64,000 nt of DNA from a bacterium (GCA_019753235.1 JAIELF010000029.1:24644-88643), one strand, 5' to 3'; positions 16,891 through 26,127 are shown, counted from the stretch's first letter. Notes: generated by a model from the sequence alone, not told the origin. Numbers and translations are program-made.

Positions 16891-18042
16891 TTGCGGATTG
16901 TGATCGCGCCCGATTCCTTTAAGGACTGTCTGCCCGCCCGCGAGGTAGCCTCGGCCATGGCCGAGGGCGTTCGAAGAATCTTCCCCGAGTCAATGATCGA
17001 TTCGATTCCGATGGCCGATGGCGGCCAAGGGACCGTGGACGCGGTTTTGTCCGCGACCACCGGAGAAAGACGAATGGTCCGAGTGACGGGCCCGCTGGGA
17101 TCGCCGATCGACGCATCATTTGCTCTTTTGAGCCAGGGGAAGATGGCCCTCATGGAAATGGCCAGCGCTTCGGGCCTCGAGCTAGTCCCCATCGAGAAGC
17201 GCAATCCCCTTCGAACGACCACGCTCGGCACGGGTGAACTTCTCCGAGCGGTGCTCGAAACAGGGGTCGAGCACATCCTCATCGGCATCGGTGGCAGCGC
17301 GACCAACGATGGTGGGATCGGGCTAGCCATGGCGCTCGGGTATCGCTTGATGGATGATTCGGGAGCATCTGTCCCGCTGGGGGGTGAGGGGCTTTTTCGT
17401 TTGGCCTCGATCGATTCTTCGTCGCGTCACCCGAGATTGAGCGAGGTGCGGATCGATGTCGCGTGCGATGTCGTCAATCCTCTCACCGGGCCGACCGGAG
17501 CGTCGGTCGTGTACGGACCGCAAAAAGGGGCGACACCCGAGATGGTCGCTCGACTGGATGAGGGGATGGCTCGTTTGGCAAAGATCGTGGAGCGAGATCT
17601 TGGTATCGAGATGGATCGCCCCGGTGCGGGGGCGGCAGGCGGGCTGGGGGGCGGATTGGTCGCGTTCGCGGGGGCCACGCTTCGTCGAGGCGTCGAGATC
17701 GTCATTCATGCCGTCGGGCTCGAAGAAAGGCTCGTTGGTGCCGACCTCTGTCTTACGGGCGAGGGACGAATGGATGGGCAGAGTTCCTTTGGCAAAACCG
17801 CCAGCGGGGTGGCGGATCTCGCCCAAAAGTTAGGAGTGCCGACCGTGGCGATTGTTGGCTCTCGTTCGGGCCCGACGACGCTTTTGCATGAGGCGGGAAT
17901 GACTGCGGTTTTCGACATCACGCCCGGCCCGATGAATCTTGATCAAGCGCTGGCGGATGCTCGAAACAACATTGTTGACATGGCCGAGCAGGTCGCTCGG
18001 CTATTCTTTGCGGGGACTAGGCAACGTAAAAGTCGTTCGTGA
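16891..18042 (+). CDS. Glycerate kinase (GlxK/GarK family)
   Basis: ATP-dependent phosphorylation of D-glycerate, feeding glyoxylate- or serine-derived carbon into glycolysis. It has 383 residues from a TTG at 16891 with GAGGGGG upstream. The start MRIVIAPDSFKDCLPAREVA, the MADGGQGTVDA block, IGIGGSATNDGGIGLAMALG and the C-terminal ADLCLTGEGRMDGQSSFGK are all family signatures. The length is normal. OsmC follows 24 bases downstream on the same strand. Confidence 0.94.
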   Translation: MRIVIAPDSFKDCLPAREVASAMAEGVRRIFPESMIDSIPMADGGQGTVDAVLSATTGERRMVRVTGPLGSPIDASFALLSQGKMALMEMASASGLELVPIEKRNPLRTTTLGTGELLRAVLETGVEHILIGIGGSATNDGGIGLAMALGYRLMDDSGASVPLGGEGLFRLASIDSSSRHPRLSEVRIDVACDVVNPLTGPTGASVVYGPQKGATPEMVARLDEGMARLAKIVERDLGIEMDRPGAGAAGGLGGGLVAFAGATLRRGVEIVIHAVGLEERLVGADLCLTGEGRMDGQSSFGKTASGVADLAQKLGVPTVAIVGSRSGPTTLLHEAGMTAVFDITPGPMNLDQALADARNNIVDMAEQVARLFFAGTRQRKSRS

Positions 18043-18066
18043 TCGAAAGAAACGAAGGAGGTCGTA

Positions 18067-18486
18067 ATGGCCGTCGAAATGGATCTGGTCTATCAGGGGA
18101 ACTTACACTGTCAGGCAACCCACGGACCATCGGGCAATACGCTTGTCACCGATGCGCCCGTCGATAACGGCGGACAGGGATCCTCATTCTCTCCCACGGA
18201 TCTGGTCGCCACCGCGCTGGGGGCATGTATGGTGACCATCATGGGAATCGTCGCCAAGCGAGATGGACTCGCGATCGAAGGGACGACCGTCCACGTCGCC
18301 AAAGAGATGGTTCAGCAGCCAGCTCGGCGAATCGGAACGCTAACGGTCAAGATCGCCGTTGCCGGCGGAAGCAAGATTTCGTCCGAAGATCGGCTCAAAC
18401 TCGAGCGAGCAGCCCTGACCTGCCCCGTTCATAAGAGTTTGCATCCCGATATTCAGGTTCCGATCGAGTTCCACTACACCGATTGA
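18067..18486 (+). CDS. OsmC/Ohr-family peroxiredoxin-like protein
   Basis: 139 residues; ATG with a strong AAGGAGG five bases upstream. OsmC-family proteins reduce organic hydroperoxides with a cysteine pair. Here the pair is Cys54 (LGACMVTIMG) and Cys119 (LTCPVHKSL), with the usual FSPTDLVATALGAC block. The architecture matches the OsmC (YhfA-like) branch more than Ohr. It is probably co-transcribed with the glycerate kinase gene. Confidence 0.92.
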   Translation: MAVEMDLVYQGNLHCQATHGPSGNTLVTDAPVDNGGQGSSFSPTDLVATALGACMVTIMGIVAKRDGLAIEGTTVHVAKEMVQQPARRIGTLTVKIAVAGGSKISSEDRLKLERAALTCPVHKSLHPDIQVPIEFHYTD

Positions 18487-18492
18487 TGAATG

Positions 18493-18543
18493 CCAACGAG
18501 CCTCCAACAAGCCTCCTGCAACAAGCCTCCAACAACAAAGCCT
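18493..18543 (+). repeat. Short imperfect tandem repeat (CAACAAGCCTCC-like)
   Basis: Just after the OsmC stop, units reading CAACGAGCCTC, CAACAAGCCTCCTG, CAACAAGCCTC and CAACAACAAAGCCTGG occur back to back. No function is evident. Confidence 0.55.
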
Positions 18544-18613
18544 GGATCGCAGGCCGATCAAAGCTCGGGGACGTCTCCCGAGATGTCGGCGCGAGACGTG
18601 GGGGGCTGGGCGC

Positions 18614-18651
18614 AAAAAAATCCCTCGACCCGCGGAAACGGAACGAGGGAT
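18614..18651 (-). terminator. Rho-independent terminator of the small basic protein gene
   Basis: On the minus strand ATCCCTCG (18651-18644) pairs perfectly with CGAGGGAT (18627-18620) around a 16-base loop, and seven T residues follow (18620-18614). It lies about 30 bases after the stop codon at 18680. Confidence 0.85.
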
Positions 18652-18679
18652 GATCGCTTGGGCTCGATGGACCAATCGA

Positions 18680-18970
18680 TTACTTCTTGCCACCCTTGGC
18701 AGCAGGAGCGCCCTTGGCGGCGGGAGCACCCTTGGCCGCAGCGGCGCCCTTGCCCTTGCCACCCTTGGCGTCCTCCGCCTTCTCTTCCTTCTTGGGACCG
18801 GCCTTCTTTGCTGCCAACTTGGTCACACGGACCTTCGGCAAGTTGAAGGGGGCCGACTCTTCTGTCCAGCGATCGAGTTCCTTGAGCTTCTCAATCCGCT
18901 CGAATCGCTTGAGGACATTTCGGGCCCGGACCAGCGAACCCTTTTTGCGGAGACTCTTGTCAATCGACAT
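18680..18970 (-). CDS. Small basic protein of the PVC superphylum (TIGR04137-like)
   Basis: 96 residues, strongly basic. The first half ([20 protein letters not shown], then [15 protein letters not shown] and LPKVRVTK) matches the short Lys/Arg-rich protein described in planctomycetes, verrucomicrobia and chlamydiae; a ribosome-related role has been suspected but I know of no proof. The C-terminal half is a lysine/alanine/glycine tail with near-repeats ([17 protein letters not shown]), reminiscent of histone-H1-like or ribosomal protein tails. A weak promoter is possible on the minus strand (TGGACA at 19086-19081, TACTCT at 19064-19059, 16-base spacer). It ends in a clear terminator, so it is a single-gene unit. 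Confidence 0.85.
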   Translation of the reverse strand: MSIDKSLRKKGSLVRARNVLKRFERIEKLKELDRWTEESAPFNLPKVRVTKLAAKKAGPKKEEKAEDAKGGKGKGAAAAKGAPAAKGAPAAKGGKK

Positions 18971-19162
18971 CGTTTAACCCGTGTCTTTTTTGGACTTTCC
19001 TTCGTGGGCAGGAAGCTACTGCCATCCCGCGAACGTCCCGGATTCCCCGGGGCCTTTTAGAGTACAATCTGCAGACTAAATGTCCACCGAGTCCCCCTGG
19101 GGGGGATTCTGACGAAGGTCGGGCGAAAAACACCCCCGAAAGCCTGCTCCTGTCGCCCTCGA

Positions 19163-20578
19163 TTATGCCGTCTGATAGGCCCGGTTGCGGAAGAGGAACT
19201 CGACGATATTCCCTTCGTGCGGCTGCAGCCAATTCAGGCTCGACGTCGGCACCCGCCCAATATTGAGCCGATCGACATGGATGGCTTCGAGTAGGTCAAG
19301 CTTCAAGGAGGGGTCGTCCGTGAGTGCCGTCAGGACCAGCGTCGGCCCCATCCGCTCGATCATTTCGTCCTGCGGACATTCCACGACACTCACAAACGGG
19401 AACATGTACTCTTTGTTCGCTGCCGGGGCGTCGGCACTCTTGCAATAGAGGACCGTCGGCAGCAAGTAGTCGCAGCGGGCTTGTTTGATCAGACGCGGAC
19501 TCTTCCGATAGATCGCGGTCATGTCTTCGACAGCGGGGTGGCTCATGTCGGACTCGATCATCGAGTTTACGGCGTCGGCCATCTTCGGCGTCGTGAAGGC
19601 GGCCAACTGGGCCTTGGGGTCGGTCGTCGATCGAACCTCAATCTTCGCGAGTTCCTGAGCAAGAGCGTCCGCGATGTCTCGGCCATGGCGACTGACCCAA
19701 ATGCCCGAGCAGTTGATGCAGCTTCGCCCGCCGTTTTTCACGACGCTTTCGACCATCACCTCGAGATAGTCCCGCCAATGATCGACGACGTCGTCGCCGA
19801 GCATGATCTTCGAGAAGCCGGGGCCGTGAGGCTGCACACCCGGATTGTTCTTGTACTTGTTGATCGTCTCTTGCCCGCCGAAGACCATCGCCTTCGAGCA
19901 TCCATTCAAAATCGCGTCGCCGACCTCGTGCGGGCCGGGATAGATCGAGATCGCCTCGGGGGGAATCCCCGCCTCAAAAAACGCGGACGCCACCCGGTAC
20001 GGCGTCCAAGGTTCGGAAGAGCCCGGCTTCAGCACCAATCCCAACTGCATCGGAATCACGGGGAGCCAAAGCGTGTGGACGCCCGGCGAATTCGAGGGAA
20101 GTACAGCTCCCAAGACCGGCGCCTGTGCCTGAAAACTGATCGGAACACCTCGCTCTTCACCAAAGCCACGCCCGAGCACGCCCAGGTCCAGCCCTCGCGT
20201 CAGCGAAAGAAGAATGTTCTCCATCTCGACGAGGACGAATTTGTTCTTTTCGAGGTTGGCTCGGCACATGCTTTCGGGCATGCCCGTCGAAGCAGATTGC
20301 TGCTTGACGAAGTCGTCGGGAGATTGCTTTGCGTCCCCCATCGGCAAAACGCCATTGGCGTAGAGCTCGCCCGCCTGCTTCACTCGTTCGAGAAGTTCAC
20401 CGGCCGGGATTTGTCGCAGGGCAGCGCGTGCCCGCTTCGCTTGCAGAAGATCTTTCCGAACCATGCCGCCGATCGCTTGGCTCACGGTCGCGATAGGCTC
20501 GCCGGTTTCGAAATGGTGAATGTGAACTTTGTCGAGACTCTCGTAAGGCTTGCCCCAGCGAATGATCGGTAAATGCAT
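19163..20578 (-). CDS. Aldehyde dehydrogenase / LuxC-like acyl reductase family protein
   Basis: 471 residues, ALDH superfamily. The NAD(P) fold is visible in PVLGAVLPSNSPGVHTLWLPV and LVLKPGSSEPWTPYRVA. The catalytic cysteine is in NGGRSCINCSG (Cys287, with Cys290 close by). The usual ELGGKSP block with its general-base Glu is not seen; VFGGQETI stands in that region. Such divergence is also typical of LuxC fatty-acyl reductases. The gene is 58 bases downstream of an adenylate-forming enzyme of LuxE size, so the pair may activate an acyl acid and reduce it to an aldehyde. The substrate is inferred only. A GGGGAGG lies 12 bases before the ATG. Confidence 0.8.
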   Translation of the reverse strand: MHLPIIRWGKPYESLDKVHIHHFETGEPIATVSQAIGGMVRKDLLQAKRARAALRQIPAGELLERVKQAGELYANGVLPMGDAKQSPDDFVKQQSASTGMPESMCRANLEKNKFVLVEMENILLSLTRGLDLGVLGRGFGEERGVPISFQAQAPVLGAVLPSNSPGVHTLWLPVIPMQLGLVLKPGSSEPWTPYRVASAFFEAGIPPEAISIYPGPHEVGDAILNGCSKAMVFGGQETINKYKNNPGVQPHGPGFSKIMLGDDVVDHWRDYLEVMVESVVKNGGRSCINCSGIWVSRHGRDIADALAQELAKIEVRSTTDPKAQLAAFTTPKMADAVNSMIESDMSHPAVEDMTAIYRKSPRLIKQARCDYLLPTVLYCKSADAPAANKEYMFPFVSVVECPQDEMIERMGPTLVLTALTDDPSLKLDLLEAIHVDRLNIGRVPTSSLNWLQPHEGNIVEFLFRNRAYQTA

Positions 20579-20597
20579 GGCAGATCATGCCTCCCCA

Positions 20598-20619
20598 GAG
20601 CAATTCGAAAAGATTGCTC
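20598..20619 (-). other. Intercistronic hairpin before the aldehyde dehydrogenase ribosome site
   Basis: GAGCAAT and ATTGCTC form a perfect seven-base stem with an eight-base loop, directly upstream of the GGGGAGG of the ALDH gene. There is no T-run. It may affect relative expression of the two genes. Confidence 0.4.
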
Positions 20620-20636
20620 CCGATGACAAAGAGCTG

Positions 20637-21749
20637 TTAGTAGACACCGACCGTCGTGGTGGCGGCCAATTCGTGAAAAGGGCGAACACCGCTCACGCCG
20701 TCCCAAGGGAACGTGTCGTAAGGCAGCTCGCGTTCGCCTTCGTCGCGTTCCATGAAACTAGGGACGAAGAATTCTTTCGTGAGGGTCGTCAGTTTGACTC
20801 GACCGGTCTGACCGTAATCAACTGGTTTGGTGTAGTCGTCGAACGAAACGACCTCGATCACCGCGCGAGGCTGCGGCGCGTAATAGCTGATCTTGTAGCC
20901 GTCGGCTTGCCCCGAGGGCTTGCTCGCCGCCAAGCCCATCAGCGTGTTGCCATAGGTCGGTGTCATGTAAGCGCCATCGAGAAGTTCTTCATGGGCGAAC
21001 TTATTCCACTGTGGCGTGAATTCGGTTCCACCCGAAAAAATCCCGGTGATCCCCATCTTGCGGATCGAGGAGCCTCCCTTTTGCAGCCGAAGTGCGAGCG
21101 ACTCGAGCAGCTTCGGCGTGGTGAACATGCATTTTACGTCATGCTTGGCCGAGAGAATGCTGATTGCCTGATCGATCACATGATCCTTGTAGGCTTCGAG
21201 ATGTTCGTGCCAACCCTTCTTGATCAGCTTGATGACCCAGCGGGGATCGAGGTCGACACAAAAGCAGATACCGCCGCGGTACTGGCACAAATGTTCGACC
21301 GCCAAGCGAAGCCGACGAGGACCAGATGGACCGAGCATCAACCAATTCGAACCCATCGGAAAAAACTCTTCGGGAAGCGTTTTGCTGAAGAGTTCGTAGT
21401 CGGTGCGAAAGTCATCAAAGGCGATGCGCGATTTGGGGATGCCGGTCGTGCCACCAGTCTCGAAGACGTAGGTCGGTTTTCCCGCGAGCCCGCGAGGAAT
21501 CCATCGCTGAAGAGGCCCTCCGCGAAGCCATTCGTCTTCAAAGTGGCCGAAGATTGGCAGGTCTTCGTAGCTCTGCACGTCCTTGATAGGATTGATGCGA
21601 AGCTGTTTGGCTTTCTCGAGCCAGAACGGGCAACCCGTGTCGGGCGAAAAATGCCAAGCGACGATCTCTCGCAGATGGCGATCAAGTTCTTCCTTCGCAT
21701 GGTGGATCTTGCTTTGCAATGAACCAGCAGGGCTTGCAACCGTTGCCAC
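20637..21749 (-). CDS. Adenylate-forming enzyme, PaaK/CapK/LuxE-like
   Basis: 370 residues from a GTG at 21749 with GGGAG upstream. The ATP-binding loop is FETGGTTGIPKS (96-107). Later blocks are GITGIFSGGTEFTPQWNKF, YMTPTYGNTLMGLA and the C-terminal YGQTGRVKLTTLTKEFFVPSFMERDEG. The size is shorter than phenylacetate-CoA ligase and close to LuxE acyl-protein synthetase, which activates fatty acids for reduction by LuxC. The adjacent aldehyde-dehydrogenase-type gene fits this. Whether the acyl acceptor is CoA, a protein cysteine or something else cannot be told. Confidence 0.78.
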   Translation of the reverse strand: MATVASPAGSLQSKIHHAKEELDRHLREIVAWHFSPDTGCPFWLEKAKQLRINPIKDVQSYEDLPIFGHFEDEWLRGGPLQRWIPRGLAGKPTYVFETGGTTGIPKSRIAFDDFRTDYELFSKTLPEEFFPMGSNWLMLGPSGPRRLRLAVEHLCQYRGGICFCVDLDPRWVIKLIKKGWHEHLEAYKDHVIDQAISILSAKHDVKCMFTTPKLLESLALRLQKGGSSIRKMGITGIFSGGTEFTPQWNKFAHEELLDGAYMTPTYGNTLMGLAASKPSGQADGYKISYYAPQPRAVIEVVSFDDYTKPVDYGQTGRVKLTTLTKEFFVPSFMERDEGERELPYDTFPWDGVSGVRPFHELAATTTVGVY

Positions 21750-21939
21750 GACGATCTCCCGAGTTCCAACTCTCTTCTGCTCGATTTACCGCGATGGAGG
21801 ACGCCTTCTTCACCGATCGCGATGTCGGCAAATCAGAGAAACCATCCCTCGCGGGGTTCGAAGAATAGCTCCGCGTCAGGCCCTATTGTAGGGCCAAGCC
21901 ACTCACCGGCATCTTCGCAGGCGGACCGAAGAAGCGGAC

Positions 21940-21976
21940 GGGGAAATTAAACCGGGGCCGATGCCGGCAGCCCGGT
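21940..21976 (-). terminator. Rho-independent terminator after fabI
   Basis: On the minus strand ACCGGG (21976-21971) pairs with CCCGGT (21956-21951), and an inner GCCG/CGGC stem is capped by a four-base loop, with a two-base bulge. The T-rich TTAATTT follows. It starts four bases after the fabI stop, so fabI and the adenylating-enzyme gene are probably separate transcripts. Confidence 0.7.
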
Positions 21977-21980
21977 GAAA

Positions 21981-22751
21981 TCAGATCCCCATGATGTTGT
22001 AGCCACAATCGACGTGGTGAGTTTCGCCCGTGACGGCGGTGGACATATCGGAAAGGAGATAGATCCCTGCTTTCCCTAGCTCTTCGAACTCCACTTTTCG
22101 TCCGAGCGGCGACTTCTGAGCTTGATAATCGTGCATCTCGTCGATGTTGGGAATTCCCGCGGACGCGAGTGTCCTCATGGGGCCGGCCGACAGGGAATTG
22201 ACGCGGATTTTCTGCCGACCCAGATCGTAAGCGAGATATCGCACGCTATGTTCGAGAGCCGCTTTGCAGACCCCCATCAGGTTGTAGCCCGGAATCACTT
22301 TCTCGCCGCCGAAATAGGTCAGCGCCACAATCGAGCCTCCCCTGGGCATGATCGCCGCCGCCCTTCGCGCGATCGCCACCACGCTGTAAGCGCTGATATC
22401 CATGGCCAGATGCCAACCGGCCCGGCTCGCCTCCGAGTAGGAGACCTTCAATTCGTCCGTCGGAGCGAATGCCACCGAGTGAATGCAGAAATCGATCTCT
22501 CCCATCTGATCTTTCACATGGGCAAAGACGGCATCCAGATCCTCGTCCTTTTGCACATCGCACGAGAGGACAATTTTTGCCCCCTTGGGATCGACCAATT
22601 GATGAACTCGCCGACCGCTTCTCTCACCGGGAAGATGCGTGAAGGCAAGTTCGGCCCCCTCCGCAAAGAGCGCTTCGCTGATGGCCCAGGCGATACTCCG
22701 ATCGTTGGCGACCCCAAAGACGAGTCCCTTCTTTCCGGTAAAAAGTCCCAT
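21981..22751 (-). CDS. fabI: Enoyl-[acyl-carrier-protein] reductase (NADH), FabI
   Basis: Last reduction of each fatty-acid elongation cycle, in the cytoplasm. 256 residues. It begins MGLFTGKKGLVFGVANDRSIAWAI. The active-site residues fall at the same numbers as in E. coli FabI: Tyr146 (LTYFGGEK), Tyr156 (PGYNLMG) and Lys163 (VCKAALE). The end VTGETHHVDCGYNIMG is typical. A terminator follows directly. Upstream on the same strand is the Gfo/Idh/MocA gene, about 100 bases away. Confidence 0.96.
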   Translation of the reverse strand: MGLFTGKKGLVFGVANDRSIAWAISEALFAEGAELAFTHLPGERSGRRVHQLVDPKGAKIVLSCDVQKDEDLDAVFAHVKDQMGEIDFCIHSVAFAPTDELKVSYSEASRAGWHLAMDISAYSVVAIARRAAAIMPRGGSIVALTYFGGEKVIPGYNLMGVCKAALEHSVRYLAYDLGRQKIRVNSLSAGPMRTLASAGIPNIDEMHDYQAQKSPLGRKVEFEELGKAGIYLLSDMSTAVTGETHHVDCGYNIMGI

Positions 22752-22850
22752 GCGATACTCACTCCGTGATTGGGGGTCTCCGCCGGCGACAGGGCCAGCG
22801 ATCTCATTCGACGCCCAAGATACGTTCTACGCGCAGAATCGGCAATCAAA

Positions 22851-24158
22851 TCAGATCGGCTCTTGCTCAGGGGCTCGCTCGCCGTAAATTTTCGGCCCGT
22901 AGAGAACCACTGGATTCTGCTGGCCGATCGACCACTGAACCAAGCCACCCTGGGGCGAATCGACGGTCACCACCGAGCCCGCATCTCCCCGGGCGGCCGA
23001 CTGCAGAATCGCTTCCATCCCCTGCACCGCCGCCACCGACGGGCGGTCGCTGGAAAGGTCGTTGTACTTCAGTTTGCGAATCGATTGCCAGCGATTGGGT
23101 CGATCGTCGAGATCCCCGCCCCATTCGACAAAAGCAACTTCTTCAAAGAATCGTTCGATCACTTCGACCCCGTAGCCACGCTGCGTTCGATCTCCCCAGG
23201 GTTCGAGAAATCGAGCGTTGTAATGGTTGTTGATCGTGCTCTTGAGTTCGGTGGGCGTCCGATTTTCCACCGTCAATTCGACGCCCCGTTTTCGGCTATG
23301 CCCGTTCCAGACTCCATTCACAAATCGAAATTGCACTTCTTGCTCGACATAGCCCGGGAAATTATCGGGATGAACCCAACTGGTGTGAATATCAAACGTC
23401 GCGTCGCGTCCGGAATCGTACTCGTATTCCAATCGAAGCTGGACCGAGTCCCACGTCGAGCCGACCGGCGTCCCCACGGTGCCCCGCTGCCCGCTGGCCG
23501 AGATTCGCTTCAACCTGCCGCCAAAGGTGAAATCGACCAGCTTGATGTAATGGACAGCAACATACGTTCCCGGATTTCGTCCCGCAATCCACTCGGTAAA
23601 CTGCCCCAGGGCGATCGACTTGGGTTCCAGCAAAGAACAGTATCCACTCGTCACCTGGTCGAGCACGCCATCGACCACCAGTGTTCGAAGCTTCTTGTGA
23701 TCGGGATCCAGCAACTTGTGGTAGACGACTTTGGCAAGACGTTGATGCGACCGAGCGATCGCATCCAGAGCGTCGAGTTCCGCCAGCGACAAAACGCTTG
23801 GCTTTTCGATCAGTACATGCTTGCCGGCTTCGAGAACTCGTCGCGCCAATTCGAAGTGACGATCATCGGGAGTCGCGATACAGATTGCCGACACATCCGA
23901 GTGCAACAGCGATTCGAAGCCTTCCTCGCCGGTCAGAATCTGAAACGGCCCCAGCGCTCCATCGGCTTCCTTTTGAATTCTCACCGCGCGATGTCCGGTG
24001 CGACTGGCAAGCGCCGTCAACGCCACATCCACCAGACCCGTTTCGCGAACATAGATCGGTTGTCGGCGAAGTTTTTCGAACGCCGGGCGATACGTCTCAT
24101 CAAAAATCATGCCTGCCCCCACCATGCCAATGCGAAGCGGGTGACGAGGGATAGACAT
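22851..24158 (-). CDS. Gfo/Idh/MocA-family oxidoreductase
   Basis: NAD(P)-dependent sugar or cyclitol dehydrogenase family. I choose the ATG at 24158, giving 435 residues beginning MSIPRHPLRIGMVGAGMIF; an ATG at 24182 would overlap the upstream gene by 11 bases and add eight residues. The Rossmann GAG (13-15), VSAICIATPDDRHFELA and HVLIEKPSVLS (the EKP motif) are all present. The C-terminal alpha/beta domain is long, with YVAVHYIKLVDFTFGGRLKR. The substrate cannot be told. It lies close behind the metallophosphoesterase gene and is probably co-transcribed with it. Confidence 0.87.
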   Translation of the reverse strand: MSIPRHPLRIGMVGAGMIFDETYRPAFEKLRRQPIYVRETGLVDVALTALASRTGHRAVRIQKEADGALGPFQILTGEEGFESLLHSDVSAICIATPDDRHFELARRVLEAGKHVLIEKPSVLSLAELDALDAIARSHQRLAKVVYHKLLDPDHKKLRTLVVDGVLDQVTSGYCSLLEPKSIALGQFTEWIAGRNPGTYVAVHYIKLVDFTFGGRLKRISASGQRGTVGTPVGSTWDSVQLRLEYEYDSGRDATFDIHTSWVHPDNFPGYVEQEVQFRFVNGVWNGHSRKRGVELTVENRTPTELKSTINNHYNARFLEPWGDRTQRGYGVEVIERFFEEVAFVEWGGDLDDRPNRWQSIRKLKYNDLSSDRPSVAAVQGMEAILQSAARGDAGSVVTVDSPQGGLVQWSIGQQNPVVLYGPKIYGERAPEQEPI

Positions 24159-24171
24159 TGCTGGATTCTCT

Positions 24172-24912
24172 TTATCGGCCATCCAGAAGGCGATCGCCTA
24201 GGTATTTGTCGAGGTCGGCAATAGCGTGGATTTTGCTGCGCGTCGTCTGCACATCGTACTCGACTCGACGAAAAATCACCGAGTCATCATCGAGAAGAAC
24301 GTAACAGGCTCGCGGGTCATTGTCGCGCGGCTGGCCAACCGAACCGACATTGACGAGCGTCTTCTGTTGATCAAGCCGATAGCGGTAATTGACATCCGCC
24401 GGCGATAAGAATTGCAGCGACTGCGTAAAAATCCCCGGGACGTGCGTGTGCCCCTGAAAACAATACTGATCGACGAGGAGAAAGATCTTTTCCATCTTGT
24501 TGGGGTTGTAGATGTCTTCTGGAAATACATATTCGTTCAGCGGGTTGCGCGCCGATCCGTGCACGAAGAGTCGGTTCCCCTCTTTGTGCATCCGGGGTCG
24601 ATCTCCCAGGAACTCCCACCGAGCCTCGGCCATCGGGTCGCGGGCGTTCTCGAGCTGCGTCCTGGTCCAGAAAATCGCTCGCTCGGCACCGGAGTTGAAT
24701 CCCTCGGGATCGAAGAGAGCACCTTGATCGTGGTTGCCGAGAATCGCGACGTCACAATCCATCACCAAATCCACACATTCGCATGGATTGGGCCCGTAGC
24801 CGACAATATCCCCCAGACAAATAACTTTCTCGACGTTGTGCTTTTCAATGTCGTCGGCAACCGCCAGAAGGGCTTCGTAATTGCTGTGGATATCGCTGAT
24901 GAGAGCCCACAA
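24172..24912 (-). CDS. Calcineurin-like metallophosphoesterase (YfcE/MJ0936-type)
   Basis: 246 residues from a TTG at 24912 with AAGGGAG upstream. Dinuclear metal site residues are in place: Asp7 and His9 ([10 protein letters not shown]), Asp35 ([10 protein letters not shown]), Asn60-His61 (GNHD), His118 (FVHGS), and His155/His157 (GHTH). This gives a complete, probably active phosphodiesterase or phosphatase; the substrate is unknown. It is the first gene of a minus-strand run with the Gfo/Idh/MocA gene. Confidence 0.9.
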   Translation of the reverse strand: MWALISDIHSNYEALLAVADDIEKHNVEKVICLGDIVGYGPNPCECVDLVMDCDVAILGNHDQGALFDPEGFNSGAERAIFWTRTQLENARDPMAEARWEFLGDRPRMHKEGNRLFVHGSARNPLNEYVFPEDIYNPNKMEKIFLLVDQYCFQGHTHVPGIFTQSLQFLSPADVNYRYRLDQQKTLVNVGSVGQPRDNDPRACYVLLDDDSVIFRRVEYDVQTTRSKIHAIADLDKYLGDRLLDGR

Positions 24913-25320
24913 AGGTGATCACTCCCTTGACGGTCGTTTGGCCAGGATGATCGCCTAGCTGCGGGGCAAAAACTGGCGAGCCAGCGGACTTTATGGCGAG
25001 CTTCCTCCCCCTGTCAAGGGACGAAATCAACCCGATCAGTCCATCAAGCCAATCTCAGACGCGAGCAATCTTTTTTGTAGCGAACTCCCTCCACCGAAAA
25101 TCGGTCTTGTGAGGGCGAAGCTTCTTGGAATTCTTTCTCCATGGAGACAAGGAGGAAGTTTCGGGCCCGCCTTGAGCCAGATCGATCGGTCTCGGTTGTG
25201 CGGCAAAAGCCCCCGTGCCGGTGATCTCCGTCGGTGTCATCGCGAGAACAGAGCTTGGCGGATCCATCGTTTTGACCTTGAATAGACGACGAACACCCGT
25301 ACATTGCACGGGATCTACGC
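24913..25320. other. Intergenic region upstream of the tRNA-tuf cluster
   Basis: About 400 bases between divergent transcription units. It must hold the metallophosphoesterase promoter (minus) and the tRNA operon promoter (plus). A TTGACC is visible at 25272-25277, but no -10 element stands at a good distance, so no promoter is called. No gene is supported. Confidence 0.45.
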
Positions 25321-25392
25321 GCTAGCGTAGCTCAATTGGCAGAGCACCGGTTTTGTAAACCGAAGGTTGCGAGTTCGATTCTCGCCGCTAGC
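25321..25392 (+). tRNA. tRNA-Thr (anticodon TGT)
   Basis: 72 bases. Acceptor GCTAGCG/CGCTAGC and T stem GCGAG/CTCGC are perfect, and the loop TTTGTAA carries TGT. The anticodon stem CCGGT/ACCGA has a C-A mismatch at its outer pair. CCA is not encoded. It is the first of four tRNAs ahead of tuf, the same order as E. coli thrU-tyrU-glyT-thrT-tufB. Confidence 0.95.
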
Positions 25393-25501
25393 TTTGCCGA
25401 CTCTCTCGATCCTAGCCAGCGGCCTCCTTTCGGAGGCCCTGTAAACGATCGAAGAGCCGGGCCAGCGCGGGAAGGCCGGTCCGGTTGTTCGGGAAAAAAA
25501 T

Positions 25502-25583
25502 GGAGGGTTGCCCGAGCGGCTAATGGGGGCGGACTGTAAATCCGCTGGCACTGCCTACGGGGGTTCGAATCCCTCACCCTCCA
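25502..25583 (+). tRNA. tRNA-Tyr (anticodon GTA)
   Basis: 82 bases, class II tRNA with a long variable arm. Acceptor GGAGGGT/ACCCTCC, anticodon stem GCGGA/TCCGC and loop CTGTAAA carrying GTA. No encoded CCA after the discriminator A. Confidence 0.95.
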
Positions 25584-25649
25584 CTGATCAAGATCGAATC
25601 GTCCGACAACGTTTTTCCTAGGAATCTGCGAGTTCGGGCCTTCGGTCAT

Positions 25650-25720
25650 GCGGGCGTAGCTCAATGGTAGAGTCCCAGCCTTCCAAGCTGGTAGTGAGGG
25701 TTCGATTCCCTTCGCCCGCT
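25650..25720 (+). tRNA. tRNA-Gly (anticodon TCC)
   Basis: 71 bases including the discriminator. Acceptor GCGGGCG/CGCCCGC, anticodon loop CTTCCAA carrying TCC, T arm GGGTTCGATTCCC. No encoded CCA. Confidence 0.95.
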
Positions 25721-25960
25721 CTCTGATTTTTTCGGCCTCGGGTTGTTTGGCCCGATGCGGGATGCGGGGCTTGCGATGTTGCTGACTTTGGTCCGCATTC
25801 GCGTTGGTGCGGAGCGCTCGCAGGGAAATCAGTTCGGCGTGGACGTTGGCCCGACACGGCCGTAGAACGTGCCGCAGGAACGGCGACGGAGCGACCCACG
25901 GGGTGCTCGCTGCGGCTTCCGTAGCTCGGACCCGAGCTTAGCGGCCCGGCACCGGAGGCT

Positions 25961-26032
<72 letters not shown>

Positions 26033-26127
26033 TTCGTCTCAGATCGCTATGACTGATGATGGGGATCGGGCCAGTGCGGCCGATCGATGTTGAAGCTTTA
26101 CGTTCTTAGTGACGCTAGGGAGTTGCA

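Noticed and set aside
22770..24224. 484-codon plus-strand frame across the Gfo/Idh/MocA gene
   Set aside because: It mirrors a well-supported minus-strand gene and has shadow-like composition.
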